Shown here: in pieces, positions 18,994 to 29,675 of the stretch
Layout of the letters: every line of letters begins with the position of its first letter
Numbering within the stretch: the first letter of the stretch is position 1
Assembly (NCBI RefSeq): GCF_030296755.1
Contig: NZ_AP027741.1
Coordinates: forward strand, 2,719,001 to 2,783,000
Source of the DNA: Methylophaga marina
GTDB lineage: Bacteria > Pseudomonadota > Gammaproteobacteria > Nitrosococcales > Methylophagaceae
Length of the DNA: 64,000 bases
Reading direction: 5' to 3'
Notes under the pieces: generated by a model
Told to the model about the DNA's origin: nothing
Seen by the model: only the letters and a program-made list of their open reading frames with translations
Database searches by the model: none
Translations under genes and position numbers: made by a program

Positions 18994-20933
18994 TGAATGA
19001 GTTCGAATTAGATAGTCATGCACCCAAAGGGCCATTACAGGACAGATGGAAGCAACATAAATATAACTCTCGCGTTGTTAGTCCGGCCAACCGAAAAAAA
19101 TATACAGTCATCGTGGTTGGAACGGGATTGGCAGGGGCTTCTGCTTCTGCCTCATTAGGCGAAATGGGTTTTAATGTAAAAACCTTTTGTTTTCAGGATA
19201 GCCCGCGTCGTGCTCATAGTATTGCTGCTCAGGGTGGTATTAATGCGGCCAAAAATTATCAGAATGATGGCGACAGTGTCTGGCGTCTGTTCTACGACAC
19301 CATTAAAGGCGGCGACTTCAGAGCCAGAGAATCCAACGTTTTTCGTCTAGCCGAATTGAGCACGGCGATCATTGATCAAGCCGTGGCTCAAGGCGTACCG
19401 TTTGCACGTGAATATTCGGGTTATTTAGCCAATCGTTCCTTTGGTGGCGCTCAGGTCTCGCGAACATTCTATGCCAGAGGACAAACGGGTCAGCAGCTCT
19501 TACTCGGTGCTTATCAGGCGATGAGTAGACAGATTGCAGAAGGAACGATTACTCACCGTTCACGCTGCGAAATGCAGGAGCTCATTATGGATGGTGACAG
19601 AGCGATTGGTATCGTGACCCGTGATTTGGTGACAGGTGAATTGGAAAGTCATATTGCTGATTGTGTGGTGCTCTGTACCGGTGGCTATAGTAATGCTTTT
19701 TATTTATCCACTAATGCCAAAGGTTGTAACACATCGGCGATTTGGCGAGCCCATAAAAAAGGCGCTTTGTTCGCTAATCCTTGTTTTACTCAGATTCATC
19801 CCACCTGTATTCCACAACATGGTGAGTTACAGTCCAAACTGACATTGATGAGTGAATCGCTACGCAATGATGGTCGTGTGTGGGCACCAAAAAACAAAGC
19901 GGACTGTGATAAACGGCCAGAAGATATTCCTGAAGAGGACCGTGATTACTTTCTTGAACGAATGTATCCGTCGTTTGGTAATTTGGTACCACGGGACATT
20001 GCCTCTCGTGCAGTGAAGTTAATCTGCGATGAAGGTCGTGGCGTCGGCTTTGAAATTGAAGGGAAAAAACTGGGTGTCTATCTTGATTTTGCTCAGGCAA
20101 TCAAGAAACAGGGACTAGCCGCAGTTGAAGAAAAATACGGCAATCTGTTTGAAATGTATCAGCGTATAACCGCTGAAAATCCCTATGAAACCCCGATGCG
20201 TATCTATCCCGCCGTGCACTACACAATGGGCGGATTGTGGGTGGACTATAACTTAATGACAACGGTTAATGGCTTGTTTGCCGGTGGCGAAGCGAATTTC
20301 TCAGATCACGGTGCGAACAGGTTGGGCGCAAGCGCACTGATGCAGGGGTTGGCGGATGGTTATTTTATTTTGCCGACCACGGTAGCGGATTTTTTAGCGA
20401 AACAGAAACCCATCAAGGCAGAGCAGTATTCCAGTCAGATAGATGAAGCGATGGCGTCAGCCAAAACTCGTATCAACCGTTTGATGAATGCGCCGGAACC
20501 ATCAATCACGCCTGATGAATTTCATCGACAACTTGGTCAGATTCTCTGGCATGCCTGTGGCATGGCGCGAACCAAGTCTTCACTGGAACAAGCGATTAGA
20601 GCCATACAAGCTCTGCGTCAGCAATTCTGGCAAAAAGTCAAAATATCAGGCTCGGAAGAGGGGTTAAACCAAACCTTGGAGCGTGCAGGCCGTGTGGCCG
20701 ACTTTTTTGAGTTGACGGAATTGATGTGTATTGATGCACTGGACAGGGAAGAATCCTGTGGCTGCCACGCGCGTGAAGAGCATCTGACAGAGGAAGGTGA
20801 GGCCAAACGAAATGATATGGACTATTCCTATGTGGCCGCCTGGCAGTACAGTGGTGATGTCAGTCACCCAACGCTTTATCGTGAATATCTGCATTTTGAT
20901 TTTGTTCGACCCAGCATAAGAAATTACCAATGA
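18993..20933 (+). CDS. sdhA: Succinate dehydrogenase/fumarate reductase flavoprotein subunit
   Basis: The roughly 646-residue catalytic subunit oxidises succinate to fumarate, or the reverse. The N-terminal dinucleotide fold VGTGLAGAS is near residue 38. The covalent FAD His lies in [11 protein letters not shown] near 70. The substrate-binding loop has HPTC (near 267) and the capping-domain signature [12 protein letters not shown] near 407. The C-terminal region contains CGCHAREEH, typical of type-B flavoproteins. I prefer the ATG at 18993 over an in-frame GTG at 18981, because ATG overlaps the sdhC stop (ATGA) and matches homologues. It overlaps sdhB by 4 bases. Confidence 0.92.
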   Translation: MNEFELDSHAPKGPLQDRWKQHKYNSRVVSPANRKKYTVIVVGTGLAGASASASLGEMGFNVKTFCFQDSPRRAHSIAAQGGINAAKNYQNDGDSVWRLFYDTIKGGDFRARESNVFRLAELSTAIIDQAVAQGVPFAREYSGYLANRSFGGAQVSRTFYARGQTGQQLLLGAYQAMSRQIAEGTITHRSRCEMQELIMDGDRAIGIVTRDLVTGELESHIADCVVLCTGGYSNAFYLSTNAKGCNTSAIWRAHKKGALFANPCFTQIHPTCIPQHGELQSKLTLMSESLRNDGRVWAPKNKADCDKRPEDIPEEDRDYFLERMYPSFGNLVPRDIASRAVKLICDEGRGVGFEIEGKKLGVYLDFAQAIKKQGLAAVEEKYGNLFEMYQRITAENPYETPMRIYPAVHYTMGGLWVDYNLMTTVNGLFAGGEANFSDHGANRLGASALMQGLADGYFILPTTVADFLAKQKPIKAEQYSSQIDEAMASAKTRINRLMNAPEPSITPDEFHRQLGQILWHACGMARTKSSLEQAIRAIQALRQQFWQKVKISGSEEGLNQTLERAGRVADFFELTELMCIDALDREESCGCHAREEHLTEEGEAKRNDMDYSYVAAWQYSGDVSHPTLYREYLHFDFVRPSIRNYQ

Positions 20934-21658
20934 TTTTTAAACTGAATATCTGGCGACAATCCGGACCCGATAAAAAGGGTGATTTCAAAGCGTATGAAAT
21001 TGAGGCGAGTGAAGATTCCTCGTTTCTGGAAATGATGGATGCACTAAATGATAAGCTGACACTACAAGGTGAAGATCCGGTGGCATTCGACTTTGATTGC
21101 AGGGAAGGGATTTGTGGATCCTGCAATCTTGTTATCAATGGCACACCGCATGGTAAACAACAGGCAACAACAACCTGTCAGCAATACATGCGGGATTACA
21201 AAGATGAAAAAGAACTGTGGATTGAGCCCTGGCGAGCCACTGCTTTTCCCATTATCAAAGATCTCATCGTCGATAGAAGTGCCTTTGATCGTATTATTCA
21301 AGCTGGCGGTTATATTCCCATCCGGACAGGTTCGGCCTGTGAAGCGAATACTTTACCGATAGAGAAGCACGTTGCCGATGAGGCATTTGATGCAGCTACC
21401 TGCATTGGCTGTGGTGCTTGTGTCGCAGTCTGTCCAAATGCCTCAGCTACATTATTTGTAGCAGCAAAAATTGCACATTTGTCGGTTTTGCCTCAAGGAC
21501 AAATGGACAAACAACGTCCCGCAAAATTATTGCAGGCAATGGAAGAAGAAGGTTTTGGTAGTTGTAGTAACTATCGAGAATGTGAGCGTGTTTGCCCTAA
21601 AGAGATCAAGGTCAGCGCTATTACCACAATGAACCGTCTGCTTTATCAGAGTCGTTGA
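20930..21658 (+). CDS. sdhB: Succinate dehydrogenase/fumarate reductase iron-sulfur subunit
   Basis: The 242-residue electron-transfer subunit carries three clusters. The 2Fe-2S ligands lie in CREGICGSC and the following C of TTTC (about 60-83). The 4Fe-4S site is [13 protein letters not shown] (about 156-168). The 3Fe-4S ligands are completed by SCSN and ERVCPK near the C-terminus. The spacing and the long insert between clusters fit the type-B family. It is the last gene of the operon; the next gene begins 54 bases later. Confidence 0.93.
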   Translation: MIFKLNIWRQSGPDKKGDFKAYEIEASEDSSFLEMMDALNDKLTLQGEDPVAFDFDCREGICGSCNLVINGTPHGKQQATTTCQQYMRDYKDEKELWIEPWRATAFPIIKDLIVDRSAFDRIIQAGGYIPIRTGSACEANTLPIEKHVADEAFDAATCIGCGACVAVCPNASATLFVAAKIAHLSVLPQGQMDKQRPAKLLQAMEEEGFGSCSNYRECERVCPKEIKVSAITTMNRLLYQSR

Positions 21659-21712
21659 CGCATTCTGCCCAGTGCTATCATTAATCCTCGCAAAACAAAT
21701 GGCTGATATCTG

Positions 21713-22225
21713 ATGACAGAAGATAAAAACGAACCTATCGCCAACGACCCTATCATTGTAGGTTGGCGAGAGTGGCTTAGTTTACCTCAACTTGGTTTGA
21801 ATCGAATTAAAGCGAAAGTGGACACGGGGGCCAGAACTTCTGCCATCCACGCCTTCTCAGTAGAAGAATTTGAGCAAGAGCAGCAACTGTGGGTGCGATT
21901 TGGCGTTCATCCTAATCAAGGTGATACTGACACTATTAAATGGTGTGAAGCGATAGTCATTGATCAGCGCAATGTGACGGATTCTGGAGGGCATACTGAA
22001 AAACGTTATGTGATTCAGACTGAGGTATCTCTGGGCAATCAACAATGGCCTATAGAAGTCACTCTGACAAACCGCGATAATATGCTGTTTAGAATGCTGT
22101 TGGGTCGAACCGCTATGACCGCCGGCAATCTTATTGTCAATCCTGCCATGTCATTTATGACTGGCCAAAGTGTTCAGGAGCATGATGAACAGCCTGTTAA
22201 AGAATTTTTTGATGGAGAAAGCTGA
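21713..22225 (+). CDS. Retropepsin-like zinc-protease domain protein (RimB-like)
   Basis: The 170-residue protein carries the single aspartic-protease signature [12 protein letters not shown] (about 36-47) of the PF05618 'ATP-dependent zinc protease' family. A second conserved LLGRTAM follows near 130. In Pseudomonas a member of this family, RimB, partners RimK in ribosomal protein S6 glutamylation. The physical link is strong here: the stop codon overlaps the rimK start by one base. The reading is full length with no signal peptide. Confidence 0.82.
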   Translation: MTEDKNEPIANDPIIVGWREWLSLPQLGLNRIKAKVDTGARTSAIHAFSVEEFEQEQQLWVRFGVHPNQGDTDTIKWCEAIVIDQRNVTDSGGHTEKRYVIQTEVSLGNQQWPIEVTLTNRDNMLFRMLLGRTAMTAGNLIVNPAMSFMTGQSVQEHDEQPVKEFFDGES

Positions 22226-23130
22226 TGAAAATCGCCGTTCTTTCTCGTAACCCCAAGTTATATTCAACGCGTAGACTGGTTGAGGCAGCAGAGGCGCGAG
22301 GTCATGAAGTACATGTATTGGACGTACTTCGATGCTACATGAACATTACCTCGCTAAAACCTGAAGTGCATTACAAAGGGGAAATTCTGACAGGTTATGA
22401 TGCTGTCATTCCACGAATTGGTGCATCCGTCACTTTTTATGGCACAGCGGTGCTTCGTCAATTTGAAATGATGAATGTTTATCCGCTTAATGAGTCAGTG
22501 GCTATCAGCCGCTCACGAGATAAATTGCGCGCGCTTCAATTATTATCCAGAAAAGGCATTGGTTTGCCAGTGACAGGCTTTGCGCATCGTCCGGATGATG
22601 TAGACGACTTAATAAAAATGGTCGGTGGCGCGCCTTTGGTGATTAAGTTGCTGGAGGGGACACAAGGTATTGGTGTGGTACTGGCCGAAACTGAAAAAGC
22701 CGCGGAAAGTGTTATTGAAGCCTTCATGGGCATGAAAGCCAATATCCTGGTGCAGGAATTTATCAAGGAAGCGGGCGGCGCCGATATTCGCTGTTTTGTG
22801 GTGGGGGATAAAGTCGTTGCATCCATGAAACGCCAGGGTAAGGAAGGCGAGTTTCGTTCTAATCTGCATCGTGGTGGTAGTGCTAACTTGATCCGTATTT
22901 CACCCTTAGAGCGAGCCACGGCTGTGCGTGCTGCGAAAACTATGGGCTTGAATGTCTGTGGTGTCGATTTACTGCGTTCAAATCACGGTCCGGTTGTGAT
23001 GGAAGTGAATTCATCACCGGGACTGGAAGGTATTGAGAACGCAACCGGTAAAGATATTGCCAGCATGATCATCGATTTTATCGAGAGAAATGCCCGTTCT
23101 GGTAAAACAAAAACCCGGGGTCGAGGCTAA
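22225..23130 (+). CDS. rimK: Ribosomal protein S6--L-glutamate ligase RimK
   Basis: The 301-residue ATP-grasp ligase adds glutamate residues to the C-terminus of ribosomal protein S6. Evident features are the N-terminal [10 protein letters not shown] strand and the ATP-binding loop [11 protein letters not shown] (about 141-151). The acidic and Asn metal ligands lie in [12 protein letters not shown] near 260. Length is standard. It lies between the RimB-like protease (1-base overlap) and an AstE-like deacylase (4-base gap), so the three form one operon. Confidence 0.93.
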   Translation: MKIAVLSRNPKLYSTRRLVEAAEARGHEVHVLDVLRCYMNITSLKPEVHYKGEILTGYDAVIPRIGASVTFYGTAVLRQFEMMNVYPLNESVAISRSRDKLRALQLLSRKGIGLPVTGFAHRPDDVDDLIKMVGGAPLVIKLLEGTQGIGVVLAETEKAAESVIEAFMGMKANILVQEFIKEAGGADIRCFVVGDKVVASMKRQGKEGEFRSNLHRGGSANLIRISPLERATAVRAAKTMGLNVCGVDLLRSNHGPVVMEVNSSPGLEGIENATGKDIASMIIDFIERNARSGKTKTRGRG

Positions 23131-23134
23131 GCGC

Positions 23135-24187
23135 ATGTCTGACGTTTTAGTTCTGGCTGGCGAGGAAGTCAGATTAGGGCAAAGTAAGATTATCGATGTG
23201 CCTTTGCCTGACCTTTATATGCAGACTGCGTTGAGCATGCCTGTGCACGTCATACGTGGGCGTCGCAAAGGCCCGATTCTGTTTGTATCAGCCGCCGTGC
23301 ATGGTGACGAAATCAATGGCGTTGAAATTATTCGCAGGTTGGTGAAAAGTAAGAGTTTAAAAGGTCTGAAAGGCACCATCATCGCGATTCCCGTGGTCAA
23401 TGTGTATGGCTTTCTCAATCAATCCCGCTACTTACCTGACAGACGCGATCTTAATCGCTGTTTTCCTGGTTCGGATGAAGGCTCGCTGGCTGCCCGGTTA
23501 GCCGACTCATTTATGAAAGAAGTTGTGAGTCAGTGTACGCATGGTATCGATCTCCATACCGCTGCCATTCATCGCGATAATTTACCTCAGATACGAGCTG
23601 ACTTATCCAATCCTGACGTAGAAATGATGGCTCATGCTTTTGATGCACCTGTGGTAGTGAACTCGAGTCTGATTCAGGGGTCACTACGTTATGCGGCCGC
23701 TTCATATGATGTGCCAGTCATCGTGTATGAAGCTGGTGAAGCTTTACGATTTAATGAAATGGCAATCAGGGCTGGCGTGAAAGGCGTCTTGGCTATGATG
23801 CGTCACATTGGTATGTTGGCAACGACTCGACACAAAAAACGTCAACACGAGCCATTTGTCGCTCGAAGCAGTGTTTGGGTCAGAGCGCCGGAAAGTGGCA
23901 TCTTCAGAATGCTGGTGCCCATGGGCGCCAGTGTGAACAAAGGAGATTTACTAGGCATGGTGGCTGCTCCCTATGGTAAAGGGGATTCTGAAACAGAGGT
24001 GCTGGCGAGCAGTTCAGGTATCGTCATCGGCCGTACCAATATTCCACTAGTGAATGAGGGAGAGGCCTTGTTTCATATCGCAAGGTTTAACAAACCGGAC
24101 GAAGTGGCTGATAGTGTGCTGGCTTTTCATACGGATTTGGATCCAGCAACAGATACCGCAGTGCCTGATGAATTACCGATAATTTGA
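23135..24187 (+). CDS. Succinylglutamate desuccinylase/aspartoacylase-family zinc hydrolase
   Basis: The 350-residue M14-like zinc hydrolase family (AstE/AspA) removes an acyl group from an amino-acid amine. Zinc ligands are visible as HGDEINGVE (His and Glu, about residues 52-60) and GIDLHTA near 139. RDLNRCFPG near 105 holds the substrate-binding Arg and Asn. A C-terminal lipoyl-like beta domain (about 250-330) is usual for these RimK-linked members. I start at the ATG at 23135, 4 bases after the rimK stop. An earlier in-frame ATG at 23090 would lie inside rimK. Operon context suggests a role with RimK, but the substrate is unknown. Confidence 0.85.
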   Translation: MSDVLVLAGEEVRLGQSKIIDVPLPDLYMQTALSMPVHVIRGRRKGPILFVSAAVHGDEINGVEIIRRLVKSKSLKGLKGTIIAIPVVNVYGFLNQSRYLPDRRDLNRCFPGSDEGSLAARLADSFMKEVVSQCTHGIDLHTAAIHRDNLPQIRADLSNPDVEMMAHAFDAPVVVNSSLIQGSLRYAAASYDVPVIVYEAGEALRFNEMAIRAGVKGVLAMMRHIGMLATTRHKKRQHEPFVARSSVWVRAPESGIFRMLVPMGASVNKGDLLGMVAAPYGKGDSETEVLASSSGIVIGRTNIPLVNEGEALFHIARFNKPDEVADSVLAFHTDLDPATDTAVPDELPII

Positions 24188-24304
24188 GCAGGTGTCACTT
24201 TGATGTCATCTCGCCAATGTAATAATTGAAATAATTCTTTGCTTTTTCATTGCAAACTAGTGAAAATCGCGCCCTTTAACTAACCAAGACGGGAATAATC
24301 GTCA

Positions 24305-26254
24305 ATGCAGAAAACGCCTTTTCCTACTATCGATAACGAGCTGGATTTAAGTACTGAATGGAGTGCTGAACATAGTGCTCGTTTATATGGAGTCAGGGAC
24401 TGGGGAAGTGACTATTTTGATGTGTCTGAAGATGGCAATGCGGTTGTCAGCGTGCAGTTTGGTGAGAAAACCATACAAGTGCCCATCATCGATATCGTCA
24501 ATGGCATGCGTGAACGTGGGCTGGATATGCCGGCCGTTTTACGCATTGAAAATCTGCTCGATCAGCGTATTACTCAGCTTAATGAAGCCTTTTCACGTGC
24601 AATAGAAGAAGCAGATTATAAAAATCATTACCGTGGTGTTTTTCCAATCAAGGTTAATCAGCAATGTCACGTTATTGAAGAGATTGCAGATTACGGTAGC
24701 CGTTATCATCATGGTCTGGAGGCCGGCAGTAAGGCTGAATTAATTATCGCTCTCTCACAGCTACGTGATCACGACAGTCTGATTGTTTGTAATGGTTACA
24801 AAGACGAAGAGTTCATCGAGCTTGGTTTGTATGCCCGTCAAATGGGGATCAAGTGTTTCTTTGTTTTGGAAACGGCGATGGAGCTGGATATTATCCTTGA
24901 GCGTAGTCGTGCTCTGGGGATTGACCCTCTGATTGGGGTTCGCATTCGTTTGGCTTCTATGGTGGAAGGTCACTGGAATGAAGACAGTGGTGATCGATCT
25001 ATCTTTGGTTTATCCACCAGTGCTTTATTAGGTGTGGTTGATAAACTCAAGCAAGCGAATATGCTGCATTGCTTGCAGTTATTGCACAGCCATCTCGGTT
25101 CTCAAATCCCTAACATTCGTAATATCCGTACCGGTGTTATGGAAGCATGTCGGTTTTACGCGGGCCTAATCGAAGAAGGTGCCCCAATGGGCTACATCGA
25201 TATGGGCGGTGGTCTGGCTGTTGACTATGAAGGGGCCAGAAGTAACAGCACACACAGCATGAACTATGGTTTGGATGAATATTGCTACAACATCGTTGAA
25301 GCTTTACAGGAAAGCCTGGATCCACTCGATATTCCGCATCCGGTCATTATTTCTGAGTCTGGTCGTGCGTTGGTGGCGTACTCATCTATGCTGCTGTTTA
25401 ATGTATTGGAAGTGCGAGAGCATAAAGCGGAACCGCTCCCAGCTGAAGCGCCTGAAGACAGTCACGATCACATTATTAACTTATTCAGTGTGCTTGACTA
25501 TGTGAGTCCAGAAAACTTACAAGAGTGCTATAACGACTCTTTGTATTACCGTGATGAAATGCGTGAGTTATTTCATCATGGTCAAGCGACCATTCGTGAA
25601 CGTGCTTTGGCTGAAAATCTGGCATTGGCCATTCTGGAAAAGATTTCGAATTTGCTGCCACAGGCAAGACGTGTGTCTCAGGAGCTGGAAGCGTTACCAG
25701 AACTTTTGTCTGATATTTATTATGGTAACTTCAGTTTGTTCCAGTCCTTGCCGGATATCTGGGCCATAGATCAGTTATTCCCGATTATGCCCATTCACCG
25801 CTTAAATGAAGCACCCGTCAGAGATGCTGTGTTGGCAGACATGACCTGTGATTGTGACGGTAAGATTGATAACTTTATTTCACCAACCGGCGTGAAGAAA
25901 ACCTTGCCATTGCATGAGCTTAAAGATGGTGAAGAATATTACTTAAGTGTTTTCCTTGTTGGCGCTTATCAGGAAACGCTAGGGGATTTACACAATCTGT
26001 TTGGCGATACTAATGTCGTCAGTGTGCATATCAACGAAGAAGGCGGCTTTGATTTCCGCCGCGAGTTCCACGGCGACAGTATTGCCGATGTACTGAGTTA
26101 TGTTGAGTACGACCCTAAACACATGTTAGAACAATTCCGTCGTATCGCTGAAGAAGCTGTGCGAGACGGACGTATTTCGGTGCCTATGCGCCAAAAAATG
26201 TTGCATGCTTTTAAAGAAAGTATGCATGGCTATACTTTTTTGAACGTTAATTGA
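24305..26254 (+). CDS. speA: Biosynthetic arginine decarboxylase SpeA
   Basis: The 649-residue PLP enzyme of the alanine-racemase-fold decarboxylases makes agmatine from arginine. The PLP lysine lies in VFPIKVNQQ near residue 116. HLGSQIPNIRNI near 265 and MGGGLAVDYEG near 300 form the cofactor and substrate site. The catalytic Cys region TCDCDGKI is near 516. Length is typical. It is the first gene of a polyamine operon; the next gene starts 22 bases later. The upstream 117-base gap presumably holds the promoter, although I could not assign one. Confidence 0.95.
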   Translation: MQKTPFPTIDNELDLSTEWSAEHSARLYGVRDWGSDYFDVSEDGNAVVSVQFGEKTIQVPIIDIVNGMRERGLDMPAVLRIENLLDQRITQLNEAFSRAIEEADYKNHYRGVFPIKVNQQCHVIEEIADYGSRYHHGLEAGSKAELIIALSQLRDHDSLIVCNGYKDEEFIELGLYARQMGIKCFFVLETAMELDIILERSRALGIDPLIGVRIRLASMVEGHWNEDSGDRSIFGLSTSALLGVVDKLKQANMLHCLQLLHSHLGSQIPNIRNIRTGVMEACRFYAGLIEEGAPMGYIDMGGGLAVDYEGARSNSTHSMNYGLDEYCYNIVEALQESLDPLDIPHPVIISESGRALVAYSSMLLFNVLEVREHKAEPLPAEAPEDSHDHIINLFSVLDYVSPENLQECYNDSLYYRDEMRELFHHGQATIRERALAENLALAILEKISNLLPQARRVSQELEALPELLSDIYYGNFSLFQSLPDIWAIDQLFPIMPIHRLNEAPVRDAVLADMTCDCDGKIDNFISPTGVKKTLPLHELKDGEEYYLSVFLVGAYQETLGDLHNLFGDTNVVSVHINEEGGFDFRREFHGDSIADVLSYVEYDPKHMLEQFRRIAEEAVRDGRISVPMRQKMLHAFKESMHGYTFLNVN

Positions 26255-26276
26255 GACGAGTTAAAGGAATTCAGCA

Positions 26277-27475
26277 ATGTCTAAAGTCCTGATTATTGGT
26301 GCCGGCGGTGTCGGTGGCGTAGTCACACATAAATGTGCACAGTTACCAGAAGTATTTTCTGAAATTGTATTGGCAAGCCGAACAGAAGAAAAATGCAAAG
26401 CGATCGCAGCCCAGTTAGACCGACCTATCAAAACAGCGAAGGTTGATGCGGATAATGTCGCTGAATTGACCACGTTATTGGAACAAGAGAAACCCGATTT
26501 AGTGATTAATGTGGCCTTGCCATATCAGGATTTAACCATTATGGATGCCTGTCTGGCAGCCGGGGTGGATTATCTGGATACGGCTAACTATGAACCACTG
26601 GATACAGCCAAGTTTGAATACAAATGGCAATGGGCTTATCAGGATAAATTTAAAGAAGCGGGCTTAACAGCATTGCTAGGTAGTGGTTTTGATCCAGGTG
26701 CGACCAATGTGTTCACGGCCTATATTGCCAAGCATTACTTTGATGAAATCCACGAGTTAGACATTATCGATGTCAATGGTGGCGATCACGGTTATCCATT
26801 TGCTACCAACTTTAATCCGGAAATTAATATCCGCGAAGTGACTGCTGAGTGTCGTCACTGGGAAAATGGCGAGTTTGTTGAAACGCCTGCGATGTCAAAA
26901 AAGCGACATTTACCTGCCCAGAAGAAGTCGGTACCTACAATATTTACCGTATGTATCATGAAGAACTGGAATCATTAACTAAAAATTTCCCGACTCTGAA
27001 ACGCGCTCAGTTCTGGATGAGCTTTGGTGACAGCTACCTGAAGCATCTGGAAGTATTGGGTAATGTCGGTATGACCGGTATTGAGCCGATTGACTATAAC
27101 GGCCAGAAAATAGTACCGATTCAGTTTTTAAAAGCTTTACTCCCTGACCCTTCAACTTTAGGCCCAAGAACCAAAGGTAAAACCTGTATTGGTTGCGTGG
27201 TGAAAGGCATTAAAGACGGCAAAGAAAAAATTGTTTACCTGTATAACATCAAAGATCATCAGGATTGTTATCAGGAAGTGCAATCTCAAGCTATTTCTTA
27301 CACCACAGGTGTGCCAGCCATGATTGGTGCCAAAATGATGTTAGAAGGTAAATGGAAACAGTCGGGCGTTTGGAATATTGAACAGTTTGATCCTGATCCA
27401 TTTATGGAAGACATGAATAAATATGGCTTGCCGTGGAATGTGATTGAACTTGATAACTTTAATCTGGACGACTAA
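26277..27475 (+). CDS. Carboxynorspermidine/carboxyspermidine dehydrogenase, frame broken by 1-nt deletion
   Basis: This saccharopine-dehydrogenase-family enzyme reductively condenses aspartate semialdehyde with putrescine (or diaminopropane) using NADPH, giving carboxyspermidine (or carboxynorspermidine). The Rossmann loop GAGGVGG is at residues 8-14. The frame from 26277 derails after AMSKK, and the rest runs in another frame to 27475. One extra A in the six-A run at 26897-26902 restores KKATFTCPEEVGTYNIYRMYH and a 399-residue product, the usual length. The call over saccharopine dehydrogenase rests on the neighbours: speA upstream, nspC 5 bases downstream and speB after it. Confidence 0.9.
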
Positions 27476-27480
27476 TTTCG

Positions 27481-28647
27481 ATGCAGTTTACTGATTTTGG
27501 CAAACTGGATTTATCTCGTTTGCCATCACCGTGTTTTGTGGTTGATGAAGTTGCCGTAGAACGTAATCTACGCATTCTGCATGGTGTGGCGGTCGCGAGT
27601 GGTGCAAAAGTACTTGGTGCCCTAAAAGCCTTTTCTATGTGGTCACTGGGTGACTTAACACAAAAATATCTCAATGGCACTTGCGCCAGTGGCTTGCATG
27701 AAGCTCGTTTGGGATATGAAGAGTACGGTGGCGAAGTACATGTGTTTGCTGCTGCTTTTAGTCAAGCGGATATTGATGAGCTGCTCACATTCGCTAATCA
27801 CATCGTGTTTAACTCTTGCAGCCAGTGGTTACGGTTTCGGGAGCAATGTCTTGCTGCGCAGACACAACGACCTGATCTGGAGTTTGGGCTGAGGATTAAT
27901 CCAGAACACTCTGAAGGGGCTGTGCCAATTTATGACCCTTGTTCACCGGGATCACGCTTGGGCATCACGCTGTCTCAGCTTGATGAAAGCGCATTAGCAG
28001 GCATTAGCGGGCTACATTTTCATACCTTATGTGAACAAGGCTTTGAGCCACTTGAGCGAACAGTGGCAGCAGTTGAATCAAAGTTTGGTCATATCTTGCC
28101 ACAAATGAAATGGGTCAACTTTGGCGGTGGTCATCATATTACCGCTGATGGCTATGATATTAATGGGTTGGTCGAATTAATCCAGGCATTCCAATCTCGT
28201 CACGATGTGCAGGTCTATCTTGAGCCAGGTGAAGCCATGGCGATCGGTACTGGTATTTTGAGCTGTGAAGTGCTGGATATCACCTGGAATAAACTGAACC
28301 AGGCGATTCTTGATACGTCCGCCACTTGTCATATGCCGGATACGCTGGAAATGCCATATCGTCCCGATATTCATGGTGCGGGTGAAGCGGATGAGTTTGA
28401 ATATACCTATCGTCTAGGCGGTTTAACTTGTCTGGCTGGGGATGTGATTGATGATTACAGCTTCAAACAACCATTGGAAGTCGGACAACGGCTGATTTTT
28501 GAAGATATGGCACATTACACCATGGTCAAAACCACAACGTTTAATGGCACAAAATTACCAGCCATTGCGTTGTGGAACTCAGAAACCGATGCCTTACGCA
28601 TTGTGAAAGAGTTCGGCTACGACGATTTTAAACACAGATTATCTTGA
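27481..28647 (+). CDS. nspC: Carboxynorspermidine/carboxyspermidine decarboxylase
   Basis: The 388-residue PLP decarboxylase of the alanine-racemase fold removes the carboxylate from carboxyspermidine to give spermidine, or from the nor-analogue. The PLP lysine is K49 in GALKAFSMW. Other sites are GLHFHTLCE near 178, WVNFGGGHH near 206, LEPGEAM near 245 and the catalytic CLAGD near 318. Length is standard for NspC. Position between the dehydrogenase and agmatinase makes the S-adenosylmethionine-independent spermidine route complete from arginine. Confidence 0.93.
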   Translation: MQFTDFGKLDLSRLPSPCFVVDEVAVERNLRILHGVAVASGAKVLGALKAFSMWSLGDLTQKYLNGTCASGLHEARLGYEEYGGEVHVFAAAFSQADIDELLTFANHIVFNSCSQWLRFREQCLAAQTQRPDLEFGLRINPEHSEGAVPIYDPCSPGSRLGITLSQLDESALAGISGLHFHTLCEQGFEPLERTVAAVESKFGHILPQMKWVNFGGGHHITADGYDINGLVELIQAFQSRHDVQVYLEPGEAMAIGTGILSCEVLDITWNKLNQAILDTSATCHMPDTLEMPYRPDIHGAGEADEFEYTYRLGGLTCLAGDVIDDYSFKQPLEVGQRLIFEDMAHYTMVKTTTFNGTKLPAIALWNSETDALRIVKEFGYDDFKHRLS

Positions 28648-28657
28648 GTTGATTCAA

Positions 28658-29524
28658 ATGGAAGAGTATCCAATTTTTCTCGGTTCAGAAATTGAACAGC
28701 CAGAACCACACAACGCCATGTTTCATGTATTACCCGTGCCCTATGAAAAGAGCGTGTCATATGGCGGAGGTACTGCCCTGGGCCCCAACGCTATCTTGCA
28801 AGCTTCCTGGCAACTGGAAGAATGGGATGGCAAAAGCAAACCCTGCGATGAAGGTATTTATACCTGTGAACCAGTGGATTGCAGTGTCGCCCCTCAGCAA
28901 GTTATTGATAATATTGCTAAAGCGACAGCCGATATCATCAAATCTGGGGCTATGCCCGTCGTTCTCGGTGGTGAGCATACGGTGACGTATGGTGTTATCA
29001 AAGGATTGCGAGACGCAGGTATCGATGATTTTGGCATTGTACAGATTGATGCGCATGCCGATTTACGTCAGGCCTATGAAGGCGATTTTCTCAGTCATGC
29101 CTCTGTGATGAAGCGGGCTGTGGATATGGGTATTCCTCTTTACCAACTCGGTATACGTGCTTATTGTGAAGAAGAAATGGCATTTCGTGACGAATTCGGT
29201 GTGTTATATCAGGATGCGGATGAGTTAGTACCCAACCGCATTCAGTCAATCGAGTTGCCAGAGGATTTTCCACAAAAAGTGTTTTTCACACTGGATATTG
29301 ATGGCATGGATCCTTCTGTTTTTCCTTCAACAGGAACGCCAGTGCCAGGTGGACTGGACTGGTATCAGACACTCAATTTATTCGAGTCGGTAGCCAAACA
29401 GCGTGAAATTATCGGTTTTGACATCATGGAATTTGCGCCCATTGAAGGGTTCCATGCTTATGATTTTTCAGCGTCTTTACTCACGTATAAATTAATGGGC
29501 ATCGTACAACGAAACCGTTATTAA
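28658..29524 (+). CDS. speB: Agmatinase SpeB
   Basis: The 288-residue ureohydrolase converts agmatine to putrescine and urea with a dinuclear manganese site. Ligand motifs are GGEHTVTYG (about 107-115), DAHADLR (about 133-139) and DIDGMDPS (about 211-218). I choose the ATG at 28658 over a TTG nine bases earlier. It lies 10 bases after nspC. Agmatine from speA is its substrate, and putrescine feeds the dehydrogenase two genes upstream, so the operon forms a complete chain. Confidence 0.92.
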   Translation: MEEYPIFLGSEIEQPEPHNAMFHVLPVPYEKSVSYGGGTALGPNAILQASWQLEEWDGKSKPCDEGIYTCEPVDCSVAPQQVIDNIAKATADIIKSGAMPVVLGGEHTVTYGVIKGLRDAGIDDFGIVQIDAHADLRQAYEGDFLSHASVMKRAVDMGIPLYQLGIRAYCEEEMAFRDEFGVLYQDADELVPNRIQSIELPEDFPQKVFFTLDIDGMDPSVFPSTGTPVPGGLDWYQTLNLFESVAKQREIIGFDIMEFAPIEGFHAYDFSASLLTYKLMGIVQRNRY

Positions 29525-29675
29525 TCAACGGAGCTAGAGCGCGATTCAAAAAACAAATAAATCAAATGGCCTGTTTGTAGGCTAAGGATATGAGGTAATG
29601 AAGAAATTAAGTCTTTTCCTCATTCCATGAAACAGATAAAATTCGGCCTTTTTCTACTCTTTGGGATTTTTCATC

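Noticed and set aside
22536..22919. Antisense open frame of 127 codons inside rimK
   Set aside because: It covers the conserved ATP-grasp core on the other strand, has low-complexity Ser/Pro-rich translation and no ribosome site.
26277..27475. Saccharopine dehydrogenase of lysine metabolism
   Set aside because: The fold is the same, but the flanking speA, nspC and speB genes specify carboxy(nor)spermidine dehydrogenase.
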